DNA of 64,000 nt from Pseudomonas mucidolens (GTDB lineage: Bacteria; Pseudomonadota; Gammaproteobacteria; Pseudomonadales; Pseudomonadaceae). The stretch covers positions 2,728,001-2,792,000 of the forward strand of contig NZ_LT629802.1 of assembly GCF_900106045.1 (NCBI RefSeq), given 5' to 3'. This document shows, piece by piece, positions 7,760-17,024 of the stretch (position 1 is its first letter; each line of letters begins with the position of its first letter). A model generated the notes under the pieces. That model worked only from the letters and a program-made list of their open reading frames with translations. It was not told where the DNA came from and did not search any database. A program made the translations under genes and the position numbers.

Positions 7760-9322
7760 TCAGGCAGCGGCAACCGGCACCAGCAACACCTGGGTGACCC
7801 GACGCTCCTCCACCGCCGCAACCGTCAGGCGCCAGCCCTCGTGTTCCAGGCTGTCACCCACCACGGGCAAGCGGTCCAACAGGCTCATGACCAGACCGGC
7901 GAGGGTCTGGTAGTCCTCTGTAGCGACCGCCTTGAAACCGGTGCGCTGCCGAATCAGGTTCAGGTTCAACGCGCCATTGGCACGGAATCCGCCCTGCTCT
8001 TCGACCATATCCGGTCCTTCGACTTCGCTGGCATCCGGCAACTCACCGGCGATCGATTCAAGAATGTCGGTCATGCTCAACACCCCCATGAAGTCGCCGA
8101 ATTCGTTGATCACGAAAGCAATGTGCGTGGATTCCTGGCGCATCTGTTCCAGGGCATTGAGAATCGAGAAACTCTCCAGCAGATTGATCGCCCGGCGCGC
8201 CAAGTGTTCCAGGTTCGGCTCGTTGCCCGCCAGGTACTCCTTGAGCAACTCTTTTTTGTGGACAAAACCCAAGGGCTCATCCACCGCACCATTACGGATC
8301 AATGGCAGGCGCGAATAGGACGAGTGCATCAGTTTCAGGCGAATCGTCTCGGGATCGTCAGCCAGGTCGATAGAGTCGACGTTGGCGCGCGGCGTCATCA
8401 GGGTGCGGATCGGTCGCTCGGCCAGCTGCAACACCCCGCTGATCATCACCCGCTCACGGCGGTCAAACAGCGGTCCTTGATTGCCATCCGCCTCACCCAA
8501 CAGATCGGCGACCTCTTCGCCGACCTCTTCCACCGCCAGGCTGCGCCCACCCAACAGGCGCATCACCGCATGAGCGGTACGCTCACGAACGGGTCGCAGC
8601 CCTTGCGCCGACTTCTTGCGTCGGGCCCGAGTGATCTGGTTGAACACCTCGATCAGGATCGAAAAGCCAATGGCCGCGTACAGGTAGCCCTTCGGAATGT
8701 GGAAACCCAGGCCTTCGGCGGTCAGGGCAAACCCGATCATCATCAAGAAGCCCAGGCACAGCATGATCACCGTCGGGTGCGCGTTGACGAAGCGGGTCAG
8801 CGGCTTGCTGGCCACGATCATCAGACCGATGGAAATGATCACCGCGATCATCATCACCGCCAGCTCGTCCACCATACCGACCGCGGTAATCACCGCATCG
8901 AGGGAGAACACCGCGTCCAGCACCACGATCTGCGCCACAATCGGCCAGAACAGTGCATAACCGGCGTTGCCGGAGCGCTGGGAAACATGCCCTTCCAAGC
9001 GCTCATGCAACTCCATGGTGGCCTTGAACAACAGGAACACACCACCGAACAGCATGATCAGGTCGCGCCCGGAGAAGCTTTTGTCGAACACCTCGAACAA
9101 CGGCTGAGTCAGGGTTACCAACCAGGAAATACTCGCCAACAAGCCCAGGCGCATCAGCAGTGCCAGGGACAGGCCGATCAACCGCGCACGGTCGCGCTGT
9201 TCCGGTGGCAGTTTGTCCGCCAGGATCGCAATAAACACCAGGTTATCAATGCCCAGCACCAGTTCCAGCACAATCAAGGTCAACAGGCCGAGCCAGGCCG
9301 TTGGATCCGCTATCCATTCCAT
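7760..9322 (-). CDS. TerC-family membrane protein with CBS pair and CorC/HlyC domain
   Basis: A 520-residue integral membrane protein like E. coli YegH/YoaE. Residues 1 to about 240 form the TerC membrane domain with several helices and acidic signatures ([34 protein letters not shown]). Two CBS domains follow at about 300-425 ([15 protein letters not shown] and [20 protein letters not shown]). A CorC/HlyC transporter-associated domain closes the protein (about 440-515). The family is linked to metal ion homeostasis and export, but a substrate is not established. It appears monocistronic and has a long upstream gap of about 270 bases. Confidence 0.88.
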   Translation of the reverse strand: MEWIADPTAWLGLLTLIVLELVLGIDNLVFIAILADKLPPEQRDRARLIGLSLALLMRLGLLASISWLVTLTQPLFEVFDKSFSGRDLIMLFGGVFLLFKATMELHERLEGHVSQRSGNAGYALFWPIVAQIVVLDAVFSLDAVITAVGMVDELAVMMIAVIISIGLMIVASKPLTRFVNAHPTVIMLCLGFLMMIGFALTAEGLGFHIPKGYLYAAIGFSILIEVFNQITRARRKKSAQGLRPVRERTAHAVMRLLGGRSLAVEEVGEEVADLLGEADGNQGPLFDRRERVMISGVLQLAERPIRTLMTPRANVDSIDLADDPETIRLKLMHSSYSRLPLIRNGAVDEPLGFVHKKELLKEYLAGNEPNLEHLARRAINLLESFSILNALEQMRQESTHIAFVINEFGDFMGVLSMTDILESIAGELPDASEVEGPDMVEEQGGFRANGALNLNLIRQRTGFKAVATEDYQTLAGLVMSLLDRLPVVGDSLEHEGWRLTVAAVEERRVTQVLLVPVAAA

Positions 9323-9591
9323 ATAAATGTCTCTGTCTCTTTATTGATTTGCAGAATACCGGGCACGGCAAAATGCGGTCAGGCGACCGGGGAAAGTCAG
9401 CGTTCGGAATACGGGATGTTTCAGCGGGAACAGCGGCAGCGAGGGTCTTGGGGAAAGACGACCGGGAGGCTCCGAGAGGGTGTTCATGCAAGTCCTGCAA
9501 TGACAAAAGGACTTGAATCCTACAACTGAAAGCTAAATCCTTTACAACGCAAAACTATTACAAAATCTGTCTCCATTACACTGGCGCCCCT

Positions 9592-10572
9592 TCAGCTTTT
9601 ACGAGTCGCGTCGTCCAGCGCCAGGATGGTGTGGGCGTTGGTGACGGTGGTCGCCAGCGTATTGATCACCCCCGAACGCAGCGCTCCCAGGGTCGCCGCC
9701 GCCTTGGTGTTCTCGCTGGCAATCGCCACCACATCCGGAATACGAAACAACTCCTGCACCGTCAACCCGATCACACGGCCCTGAATGGCATTGACCGCGG
9801 GTTGGCCGTGGATGTCGATAAAGTCGTAGCCCATCATGTCACCCACGGTCCCGGAGAGGCGCGCCTGGGCGATTTCCTGGGGCGAGAACCAGCCCATGCG
9901 CACCATATTGCTGTTCTCGCTCATATCGCCAATACCGATCAAGGCCAGGTCCGCGCGGCGCGCGCGGTCCAGGGTCGAGCGCACCGTATCGTTGCTGATC
10001 AGCACACTGCGCAGCTCCGGGTTAGCCACCAGCGCCGGCGCATACAAGCTTTCACTTTCACCGCCAAAGCGCAGGGCCAGGCGTCGGCAAATGTGGTCGG
10101 GATTCATGTATTCACCGGCCTTGAGTGAACCGCCGATAGCGCACACAAACGTGCAATTACGGGTCACCGGCAAAAACACGTTATCAGCCACCGCGCCGAC
10201 ATTGCGCCCCATGCCCACCGCGACGATCATGCCGTCGCTCAAGGTTTTGTTCAGGTAGTTGGCCACCAGGCTCGCGACCGCCGAGCGCTGGGTATCGGGA
10301 TCACTGTGATCGACCGCGATCAAAGCGCGATCCAGCTGGAAACGTTCGACCAGCGCCTGTTCCAGCTCATTGTTCATCGCTGGATGTTGCAGCACCCGCA
10401 CCTCGACGATCCCTTCGTCCCGCGCACGCTTGAGCAGCCGGCTGACTTTGGCCCGGGACAGGTCAAAGCGCTTGGCAATGGCTTCCTGAGTGACATTCTC
10501 AAGGTAATAGAGCATCGCCACTTCGGTCATCAGATCGATATCGCTGGCGATGCGCTGGGTACTGTCACTCAT
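9592..10572 (-). CDS. SorC/DeoR-type sugar-binding transcriptional regulator
   Basis: A 326-residue SorC-family regulator. The N-terminal helix-turn-helix is QEAIAKRFDLSRAKVSRLLKR with the last R trimmed in some relatives. The C-terminal sugar-phosphate-binding domain covers about residues 60-320, with GIGDMSENSNMVRMGW in the effector region. EryD, the regulator of erythritol catabolism, belongs to this family. The frame opens at 10599, but the ATG at 10572 has a GGAAG ribosome site nine bases upstream and is preferred. It follows the RpiB-type gene on the same strand and probably controls the divergent polyol operon through the CATATGATCA sites. Confidence 0.88.
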   Translation of the reverse strand: MSDSTQRIASDIDLMTEVAMLYYLENVTQEAIAKRFDLSRAKVSRLLKRARDEGIVEVRVLQHPAMNNELEQALVERFQLDRALIAVDHSDPDTQRSAVASLVANYLNKTLSDGMIVAVGMGRNVGAVADNVFLPVTRNCTFVCAIGGSLKAGEYMNPDHICRRLALRFGGESESLYAPALVANPELRSVLISNDTVRSTLDRARRADLALIGIGDMSENSNMVRMGWFSPQEIAQARLSGTVGDMMGYDFIDIHGQPAVNAIQGRVIGLTVQELFRIPDVVAIASENTKAAATLGALRSGVINTLATTVTNAHTILALDDATRKS

Positions 10573-10635
10573 GGGCACGGGCTTCCGTTTCGGCGTCAAA
10601 GGCGCATTCTCCCGACTCTTGCCCCATCACGTCCA

Positions 10636-11097
10636 CTACTGATGCCCATCGCGCTCAATGGCATTGATCCGCTCGACCTTGGCCCCCGAACGCGCCACTT
10701 CGAACTCCGACGCGAGGAACGCGGTGACGATGCTTTTGGCCAGTTCCGCACCGACCACCCGCGCGCCTATGGACAGGATCTGCGCATCATTGCTTTTGCG
10801 CGCACGCTCAGCCGAATAGGTGTCATGGGCCTGGGCCGCGCGAATCCCCAGCACTTTGTTGGCCGAAATCGCCATGCCGATCCCGGTACCACACACCAGC
10901 ACGCCCAGGCGCTGCTGCCCGGCATTAATGGCCGTAGCCACCGCCAGCGCGATGTCCGGATAAAGCACCGGCGCCGTGGAATGGGTACCGAAGTCAGTCA
11001 CCGGGTAACCCAGCGCCTCGATGTGGCGCTTCAACAGTTCCTTGAGTTCATAACCCGCTTCATCGCACCCGATAGCTACCGGGAAAGGTGTGTTCAT
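10636..11097 (-). CDS. rpiB: RpiB/LacAB-family sugar-phosphate isomerase
   Basis: A 153-residue RpiB-type isomerase. The signature VCGTGIGMAISANKV carries the catalytic cysteine, and GIRAAQAHDTYSAERARKSN is the conserved second half of the active site. RpiB proper interconverts ribose 5-phosphate and ribulose 5-phosphate. Close relatives in polyol loci (DerI and EryI types) isomerise tetrose phosphates. The adjacent SDR, zinc dehydrogenase and DhaK/DhaL make D-erythrulose 4-phosphate to D-erythrose 4-phosphate a likely reaction. The start at 11097 (MNTPFPVAIGCDEAG) fits the family; the longer frame to 11133 does not. Confidence 0.87.
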   Translation of the reverse strand: MNTPFPVAIGCDEAGYELKELLKRHIEALGYPVTDFGTHSTAPVLYPDIALAVATAINAGQQRLGVLVCGTGIGMAISANKVLGIRAAQAHDTYSAERARKSNDAQILSIGARVVGAELAKSIVTAFLASEFEVARSGAKVERINAIERDGHQ

Positions 11098-11133
11098 GGC
11101 ATTAGGCTCCGCTGCCGTCGTGAAAATCCGCAA

Positions 11134-11147
11134 TGATCATATGATCA
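11134..11147. promoter_or_regulatory. Palindromic operator candidate, upstream of rpiB
   Basis: Perfect palindrome TGATCATATGATCA, about 37 bases before the rpiB start. Its right half CATATGATCA (11138-11147) recurs on the other side of the intergenic region at 11317-11326, before the ABC ATPase gene. Another TGATCA stands at 11294-11299. The pattern suits binding by the local SorC regulator at both divergent promoters. Confidence 0.55.
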
Positions 11148-11293
11148 AACTATGAAATTATTCTCAGGCATTTCTCAGATATTAAACACTCCCTGTCAAG
11201 CAAGTTTTAACTGACTTCCCGGTCAAAGCCCTTTATCAGGGCAACACTTGCGAAAATGAGCACTCTTTTAACTTTCAAGTGAAAGAGATTGAC

Positions 11294-11326
11294 TGATCAG
11301 AATTTCATTTGATACACATATGATCA
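11294..11326. promoter_or_regulatory. Operator candidate upstream of polyol ABC operon
   Basis: TGATCA at 11294-11299 and CATATGATCA at 11317-11326, the latter identical to the half-site near rpiB. They lie 45-80 bases before the start at 11372. The rest of the 274-base divergent gap is AT-richer than the genes and should contain both promoters. Confidence 0.5.
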
Positions 11327-11371
11327 CACGACCGCAGACCTAATAAGAATTCACAGCACGAGGACACGCCA

Positions 11372-12859
11372 ATGGCCACGCCATTACTGCTCCAGGCTGA
11401 ACATGTCGCCAAGGCCTACGCCGGCATCCCCGCCCTGCGCGACGGCCGACTCTCGCTGCGAGCCGGCAGCGTGCACGCCCTGTGCGGTGGCAACGGCGCA
11501 GGCAAATCCACCTTCCTCAGTATCTTGATGGGCATCACTCAACGAGATGCCGGCAGCATTCTGCTCAACGGTACGCCGGTGCAGTTCAATCGCCCGAGCG
11601 AAGCGTTGGCGGCAGGGATTGCGATGATCACCCAGGAGCTGGAGCCGATCCCCTACATGAGCGTCGCCGAGAACATCTGGCTGGGCCGCGAGCCGCGCCG
11701 CGCCGGTTGCATCGTCGACAGCAAGGCACTCTATTTGCGCACTCGCGAACTGCTGGAAAGCCTGGAGTTCGACGTCGACGCCAGCCTCCCCATGCACCGC
11801 TTGAGCGTGGCGCAGATTCAACTGGTGGAGATCGCCAAGGCGTTCAGTCATGACTGTCAGGTCATGATCATGGACGAGCCGACCTCAGCCATCGGCGAGC
11901 GCGAAGCCGAAACCTTGTTCAAGGCCATCCGTCGCCTCACAGCCCGCGGCGCCGGCATCGTGTATGTGTCCCACCGCCTCAGCGAACTGGCGCAGATTGC
12001 CGACGACTACAGCATCTTTCGTGACGGCGCCTTCGTCGAAACCGGGCGCATGGCCGATATCGACCATGTCCATCTGGTACGCGGCATCGTTGGTCAGGAA
12101 TTGACGCGCATCGACCACAAGGTCGGTCGAGAATGCACCACCGATTACTGCCTCGATGTTAACGGCCTGAGCCGTGCCGGCGAGTTCCAGGACGTCAGCC
12201 TGCAACTGCGCCAGGGCGAAATCCTCGGTATTTATGGCTTGATGGGGTCGGGGCGCAGCGAATTTCTCAACTGCGTCTACGGCCTGACCACCCCGGACTC
12301 CGGCAGCATGACGCTGCAAGGCAAGCCAATGCCCATCGGCGAGCCCAAGGCAAGCATCCGCGCCGGCATGTCACTGGTCACCGAAGATCGCAAGGAAAGC
12401 GGCCTGGTGCTCAGCGCCAGCATTCTTTCCAACATCGCACTGTCGGCCTACAAACAGCTGTCGAGCTGGTCGCTGATCAATGCCCGCAAGGAAAATCAGC
12501 TGGCCCAGGACATGGTCAAGCGCCTGCAGATCAAAACCACCTCGCTGGATCTGCCAGTGGCCTCCATGAGCGGCGGCAACCAGCAGAAAGTCGTGCTCGC
12601 CAAATGCCTGTCGACCCAACCGATCTGCCTGCTGTGCGATGAACCTACCCGCGGCATCGATGAAGGCGCCAAGCAAGAGATCTACCACCTGCTGGACCAG
12701 TTCGTGCGCGCCGGCGGCGCAGCCATCGTGGTGTCGTCGGAAGCGCCGGAGCTGCTGCACCTGAGCGACCGCATCGCGGTATTCAAAGGTGGCAGGCTGG
12801 TGACCATCAGCAGCGACACCGCCCTTTCCCAGGAAGCCTTGTTGAGTCTTGCCTCATGA
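11372..12859 (+). CDS. Sugar/polyol ABC transporter ATP-binding protein (RbsA-like)
   Basis: A 495-residue double ATPase of the carbohydrate CUT2 class. Domain 1 has Walker A GGNGAGKST (about 39-47) and Walker B VMIMDEPTS, with a weak signature LSVAQIQLVEI. Domain 2 has a degenerate nucleotide loop GLMGSGRSEF, a TEDRKESGL segment and a full signature MSGGNQQKVVLAKCL. This asymmetry is normal for RbsA-type proteins. First gene of the rightward operon; its stop overlaps the permease start by four bases. In erythritol loci EryE holds the same place. A tetritol is the proposed cargo. Confidence 0.9.
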   Translation: MATPLLLQAEHVAKAYAGIPALRDGRLSLRAGSVHALCGGNGAGKSTFLSILMGITQRDAGSILLNGTPVQFNRPSEALAAGIAMITQELEPIPYMSVAENIWLGREPRRAGCIVDSKALYLRTRELLESLEFDVDASLPMHRLSVAQIQLVEIAKAFSHDCQVMIMDEPTSAIGEREAETLFKAIRRLTARGAGIVYVSHRLSELAQIADDYSIFRDGAFVETGRMADIDHVHLVRGIVGQELTRIDHKVGRECTTDYCLDVNGLSRAGEFQDVSLQLRQGEILGIYGLMGSGRSEFLNCVYGLTTPDSGSMTLQGKPMPIGEPKASIRAGMSLVTEDRKESGLVLSASILSNIALSAYKQLSSWSLINARKENQLAQDMVKRLQIKTTSLDLPVASMSGGNQQKVVLAKCLSTQPICLLCDEPTRGIDEGAKQEIYHLLDQFVRAGGAAIVVSSEAPELLHLSDRIAVFKGGRLVTISSDTALSQEALLSLAS

Positions 12860-13860
12860 ATGCCAAAACACTGTCTACGCCAAAAACCGCCACCCCACCC
12901 ACCTCGCCTGTCGCTGCCGCCCCGCGCAGCCGTCTGCGCCTGTCCCTCGACCGCTTTGGCCTGCCGCTGGTGTTTATCCTGCTGTGCGTGGTGATGGCCT
13001 TTTCCAGCGAGTACTTCATGACCTGGCGCAACTGGATGGATATCCTGCGCCAGACCTCCATCAACGGCATCCTCGCCGTGGGCATGACCTATGTGATCCT
13101 GACCAAGGGCATCGATCTTTCGGTCGGCTCGATCCTGGCCTTCGCCGGCCTGTGCAGCGCGCTGGTCGTCACTCAAGGCCACGGTTTGCTGGCAGCCGTC
13201 AGCGCGGGAATGTTTGCCGGCGCCATGCTGGGGATGGTCAATGGCTTTATGGTCGCGAACCTGTCAATCCCACCCTTTGTCGCGACCCTGGGCATGCTCA
13301 GCATCGCCCGTGGCATGACCTTCATTCTCAACGACGGCAGCCCGGTCACCGACCTGCCCGACGCCTATCTCGCGCTGGGTATCGGCAAGCTCGGGCCGAT
13401 TGGCGTACCGGTGATCATCTTCGCGGTGGTCGCGCTGATCTTCTGGATGGTGCTGCGCTACACCACGTACGGACGCTACATCTACGCGGTAGGCGGCAAC
13501 GAGAAGAGCGCCCGCACCTCCGGGATCGGCGTGCGCAAGGTGACGTTCTCGGTGTACGTGGTCTCCGGGTTGCTGGCCGGCCTCGCGGGCGTGGTGCTGG
13601 CGGCACGCACCACCTCCGCCCTGCCCCAGGCCGGCATGTCTTATGAACTGGATGCAATTGCCGCCGTGGTGATTGGCGGCACTAGCCTGTCCGGTGGTAC
13701 CGGCAGCATCGTCGGCACCTTGTTCGGCGCGCTGCTGATCGGGGTCATCAACAACGGCCTGAACCTGCTCGGCGTGTCCTCTTATTACCAGCAGGTCGCC
13801 AAGGGCCTGATCATCGTGCTCGCGGTGTTGATTGACGTGTGGCGCAAGAAAAAACGCTAG
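12856..13860 (+). CDS. Sugar/polyol ABC transporter permease (RbsC-like)
   Basis: A 334-residue CUT2-family permease with about eight to ten membrane helices after a Pro/Ala-rich N-terminal tail of some 35 residues. The conserved [15 protein letters not shown] motif and the region [15 protein letters not shown] are typical of RbsC relatives. [16 protein letters not shown] loop follows. The start overlaps the ATPase stop (ATGA), showing coupling. It works with the flanking ATPase and binding protein. Confidence 0.92.
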   Translation: MNAKTLSTPKTATPPTSPVAAAPRSRLRLSLDRFGLPLVFILLCVVMAFSSEYFMTWRNWMDILRQTSINGILAVGMTYVILTKGIDLSVGSILAFAGLCSALVVTQGHGLLAAVSAGMFAGAMLGMVNGFMVANLSIPPFVATLGMLSIARGMTFILNDGSPVTDLPDAYLALGIGKLGPIGVPVIIFAVVALIFWMVLRYTTYGRYIYAVGGNEKSARTSGIGVRKVTFSVYVVSGLLAGLAGVVLAARTTSALPQAGMSYELDAIAAVVIGGTSLSGGTGSIVGTLFGALLIGVINNGLNLLGVSSYYQQVAKGLIIVLAVLIDVWRKKKR

Positions 13861-13915
13861 TCGCTTTTCCTCTGAAACGAACTGAACGACCACAACAATA
13901 AACGGAGTTCTCATC

Positions 13916-14926
13916 ATGAAATTCGCTACATCCTTTGCCGCTGTCGCGGCCCTTACCCTGCTCGCCAGCAGCGTCACCCTGGCCGCCGAAGGCAAGCCTT
14001 ACAAGATCGGCGCCGCCGTCTACGGGCTCAAGGGACAATTCATGCAGAACTGGGTCCGCGAGCTCAAGGAGCACCCGGCGGTCAAGGACGGCAGCGTGCA
14101 AATCACCGTGTTCGACGGCAATTACGACGCGCTGACCCAGAACAACCAGATCGAAACCATGATCACCCAGCGCTTCGACGCGATCCTGTTCGTGCCCATC
14201 GATACCAAGGCCGGCATCGGTACCGTGAAACGCGCCATGGCCGAAGACATTCCGGTAATCGCCTCCAATGCCAAGCTGGCGGACCCTAAAGTGCCCTATG
14301 TGGGTAACGATGATGTCGAGGGCGGTCGCCTCCAGGCGCAGGCCATGGTCGACAAGCTCAAGGGCAAGGGCAACGTTGCGATCATTCAGGGGCCGATCGG
14401 CCAGTCAGCCCAGATCGACCGGGAACGCGGCGAAATGGAAGTGCTGAAAAAACACCCAGGCATCAAGATCATCGAGATGAAGACCGCCAACTGGTCCCGC
14501 GCCGAAGCCCTGTCCCTGACCGAGGATTGGCTCAATGCTCACCCCAATGGCGGCATCTCGGGAATCATCGCGCAAAACGACGACATGGCTCTTGGCGCCC
14601 TGCAAGCGGTGAAGTCCCGTGGCTTGACGCCTGCCGAAGTCCCGGTGACCTCCATCGACGGCATGCCGGATGCGATCCAGGCCGCGAAGAAGGATGAAGT
14701 CACCACCTTCCTGCAAGACGCCCAGGCTCAATCCCAGGGCGCCCTCGACGTCGCCCTACGCCAACTGGCCGGCAAGGACTACAAGCCTCGCTCGGTGATC
14801 TGGGAGCGGTATGCCAAAGACGTGAAGTGGGCTGACGGTACCGCCACCAGCTACATCCTGCCGTGGGTACCGGTGACCAACGCGAATGCGGATGCGCTGT
14901 ATCAACAGGTCATCGGCGGCAAGTAA
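13916..14926 (+). CDS. Periplasmic sugar/polyol-binding protein
   Basis: A 336-residue Peripla_BP_4 family protein with a signal peptide of about 23 residues (TSFAAVAALTLLASSVTLAA, cleavage near LAAEG). Strand KIGAAVYGLKGQFMQNWV begins the mature fold. Further family segments are DAILFVPIDTKAG and GIIAQNDDMALGALQAV. It follows the permease by 55 bases with an AACGGAG ribosome site. The protein should choose the substrate of this importer; the catabolic genes suggest erythritol, threitol or a similar four-carbon polyol. Confidence 0.9.
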   Translation: MKFATSFAAVAALTLLASSVTLAAEGKPYKIGAAVYGLKGQFMQNWVRELKEHPAVKDGSVQITVFDGNYDALTQNNQIETMITQRFDAILFVPIDTKAGIGTVKRAMAEDIPVIASNAKLADPKVPYVGNDDVEGGRLQAQAMVDKLKGKGNVAIIQGPIGQSAQIDRERGEMEVLKKHPGIKIIEMKTANWSRAEALSLTEDWLNAHPNGGISGIIAQNDDMALGALQAVKSRGLTPAEVPVTSIDGMPDAIQAAKKDEVTTFLQDAQAQSQGALDVALRQLAGKDYKPRSVIWERYAKDVKWADGTATSYILPWVPVTNANADALYQQVIGGK

Positions 14927-14950
14927 CGGTTCCAACCTGTAAATGCACTC

Positions 14951-15047
14951 CAAATGTGGGAGCGGGCTGGCTCGCGATAGCAGTCGAGCAGCCAACTGAT
15001 CGGCCATCTGACACACCGCTTCGCGAGCCAACCCGCTCCCACATTTG
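14951..15047. repeat. REPIN (inverted REP pair)
   Basis: CAAATGTGGGAGCGGGCTGG at the left faces its near-exact inverse at the right (ending CCGCTCCCACATTTG), with about 45 bases between the inner TCGCGA ends. The arms are a GTGGGAGCGGG type of REP, different in sequence from the TAGGAGCGAGC type found elsewhere in the window. It lies in the operon between the binding protein and the SDR and may affect mRNA stability. Confidence 0.8.
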
Positions 15048-15080
15048 GTCGCCACTGTTTTTGAAAATGGAGTCAACCCA

Positions 15081-15836
15081 ATGTCTGGATTCTGGAATCA
15101 GGCCTTCGACCTCACCGGCCGCTGCGCGGTGATCACCGGCGGGGCCGCCGGGATTGGCCTGGCCTGCGCCAGCTTGCTGGTGGAACGCGGCGCGCGCGTC
15201 GCCTTGCTCGACCGTGACCCCGCCGTAGTCGACGTCGCCGCCAGCCTCGGCACCGGACATATCGGCATTGCCGTTGACCTGCGCCAGCTTGATCAACTGC
15301 AAAGCAGCGTCGACTACGTGTTCGATCACTTCAAACGCCTGGATTACCTGGTCAACAGCGCCGGCGTAGTGGTGCTGGAAAAGGCCATCGATGTCAGCGA
15401 AAACGCCTGGGACACCACGCTCGATATCAACCTCAAGGCCAGCTTTTTCGTGGCCCAGGCCTGCGCCCGGCATATGTTGGCCCAGGGCAGCGGGCGCATC
15501 GTCAACCTGGCCTCCCAGGCCGCCGTTATCGGCCTGGATCGCCATGTCGCCTACTGCGCGAGCAAGGCGGCGATTGTCGGCATGACCAAAGTGCTCGCCA
15601 TGGAGTGGGCGCCGCACATCAACGTCAACGCCATCTCCCCCACCATCGTTGAAACCGCCCTGGGCAAAAAAGCCTGGGCCGGCGAGGTAGGCGAGCGCGC
15701 CAAATTGCAGATTCCGGCGGGCCGCTTTGCCCAGCCGGACGAAATTGCCGGACTGACGCTGTACCTGCTCAGTGACGCCGCAAAGATGATCACCGGCGAA
15801 AACGTGGTGATTGACGGCGGTTACAGCATTCAGTAA
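15081..15836 (+). CDS. Short-chain dehydrogenase, D-threitol dehydrogenase-like
   Basis: A 251-residue classical SDR. The cofactor motif is TGGAAGIG (19-26), with an acidic residue in ALLDRD that favours NAD. The catalytic set is S145, Y158 and K162 (YCASK). C-terminal ENVVIDGGYSIQ is the family end. The start at 15081 is preferred because the frame upstream runs into the REPIN. Between a polyol importer and DhaK/DhaL-type kinase genes, it probably oxidises a tetritol to erythrulose. Known D-threitol dehydrogenases are SDRs of this size; other polyol substrates remain possible. Confidence 0.8.
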   Translation: MSGFWNQAFDLTGRCAVITGGAAGIGLACASLLVERGARVALLDRDPAVVDVAASLGTGHIGIAVDLRQLDQLQSSVDYVFDHFKRLDYLVNSAGVVVLEKAIDVSENAWDTTLDINLKASFFVAQACARHMLAQGSGRIVNLASQAAVIGLDRHVAYCASKAAIVGMTKVLAMEWAPHINVNAISPTIVETALGKKAWAGEVGERAKLQIPAGRFAQPDEIAGLTLYLLSDAAKMITGENVVIDGGYSIQ

Positions 15837-15862
15837 TTCATCTTTTGTCGTGAGGGCCCGTC

Positions 15863-16978
15863 ATGTCCACCGCTACCGAACGCACTACCGAACAACTCAA
15901 TCCGCTCATCCCCAAAACCATGCAGGCCGTGGTCTGCCATGGCCCGGAAGACTATCGCCTGGAAACCGTCGACGTACCGACGCCCGGCCCCGACGAAATC
16001 CTCACCAAAGTCGAGCTGTGTGGCATTTGCATGGGCGATATCAAGACTTATCGTGGCGCGCCCTCGTTCTGGGGCGACGCCGAGCAGCCCCGCTACGTCA
16101 AGCCACCGATGATTCCCGGCCACGAGTTCGTCTGCCGCGTGGTAGCCCTCGGCCCTGGCGCCGAAAAGCGTGGGGTGAAGATCGGTGACCGGGTAATCTC
16201 CGAGCAGATCGTACCGTGCTGGGGTTGCCGCTTCTGCAACCATGGCCAGTACTGGATGTGCCAGAAACACGACCTCTACGGCTTCCAGAACAACGTGCAG
16301 GGCGCCATGGCCCAATACATGATCTTCACCAAGGAAGGCATCATCCATCAGGTGCCGGACGCCATCGCCCCGGACGAAGCGATCCTGATCGAACCACTGG
16401 CCTGCTCACTGCACGCCGCCGAGCGGGCGAATGTCGATTTCGATGACGTGGTGGTGGTCGCCGGGGCCGGCACCCTGGGGCTTGGGATCATCGGGGCGGT
16501 ACGCATGCGCAACCCGAAACGACTGATCGTCCTCGACATGAAACCCGAGCGCGCGGAACTGGCGTTGCGCATGGGCGCCGACGAAGTGTGGAACCCGGCT
16601 GAAGTCGATGTGCTGGCGAAGATCCGCGCGATCACCGACGGTTATGGTTGCGACATTTATATCGAAGCCACCGGACACCACAAGGCGGTGAACCAGGGTT
16701 TGGCCATGCTGCGCAAGCTCGGGCGTTTTGTCGAATTCAGCGTCTTCAACGACGAAGCCACTGTCGATTGGTCCATCATCGGCGACCGCAAGGAACTGGA
16801 TGTTCTCGGCTCGCACCTGGGCCCGTATATGTACCCCAGGGCCATCGACTTTATCGCCAAGCGCAAGATCGACATGCGCGACGTGGTGACCCACAAGTTT
16901 GCATTGGCGGATTTCAAGGAGGCGTTCGCGGTGATGGAACGCGGGGACAAGTCGCTCAAAGTCGTCCTCGAACCTTGA
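15863..16978 (+). CDS. Zinc-dependent dehydrogenase, erythritol/L-threitol dehydrogenase-like
   Basis: A 371-residue medium-chain alcohol dehydrogenase. Catalytic zinc ligands are C56 (CGICMGD) and the GHE pair H87/E88. The structural zinc site is C119, C122, C125 and C133. A Rossmann glycine motif VAGAGTLGLGI binds NAD. It follows the SDR by 26 bases. A second polyol dehydrogenase in one operon suggests that stereoisomers of the same polyol are oxidised by different enzymes, as known for tetritol use in mycobacteria. Substrate is inference from family and context. Confidence 0.82.
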   Translation: MSTATERTTEQLNPLIPKTMQAVVCHGPEDYRLETVDVPTPGPDEILTKVELCGICMGDIKTYRGAPSFWGDAEQPRYVKPPMIPGHEFVCRVVALGPGAEKRGVKIGDRVISEQIVPCWGCRFCNHGQYWMCQKHDLYGFQNNVQGAMAQYMIFTKEGIIHQVPDAIAPDEAILIEPLACSLHAAERANVDFDDVVVVAGAGTLGLGIIGAVRMRNPKRLIVLDMKPERAELALRMGADEVWNPAEVDVLAKIRAITDGYGCDIYIEATGHHKAVNQGLAMLRKLGRFVEFSVFNDEATVDWSIIGDRKELDVLGSHLGPYMYPRAIDFIAKRKIDMRDVVTHKFALADFKEAFAVMERGDKSLKVVLEP

Positions 16979-17024
16979 TGTGTCCTACACCCCCACTCAA
17001 AACAAGAACACAGGAACCCGCGTT

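Noticed and set aside
7841..9529. 562-codon open frame on the plus strand
   Set aside because: Fully antisense to the TerC/CBS/CorC gene. Such long shadows are common where third positions are G or C; it is His/Gln-rich with no known domain.
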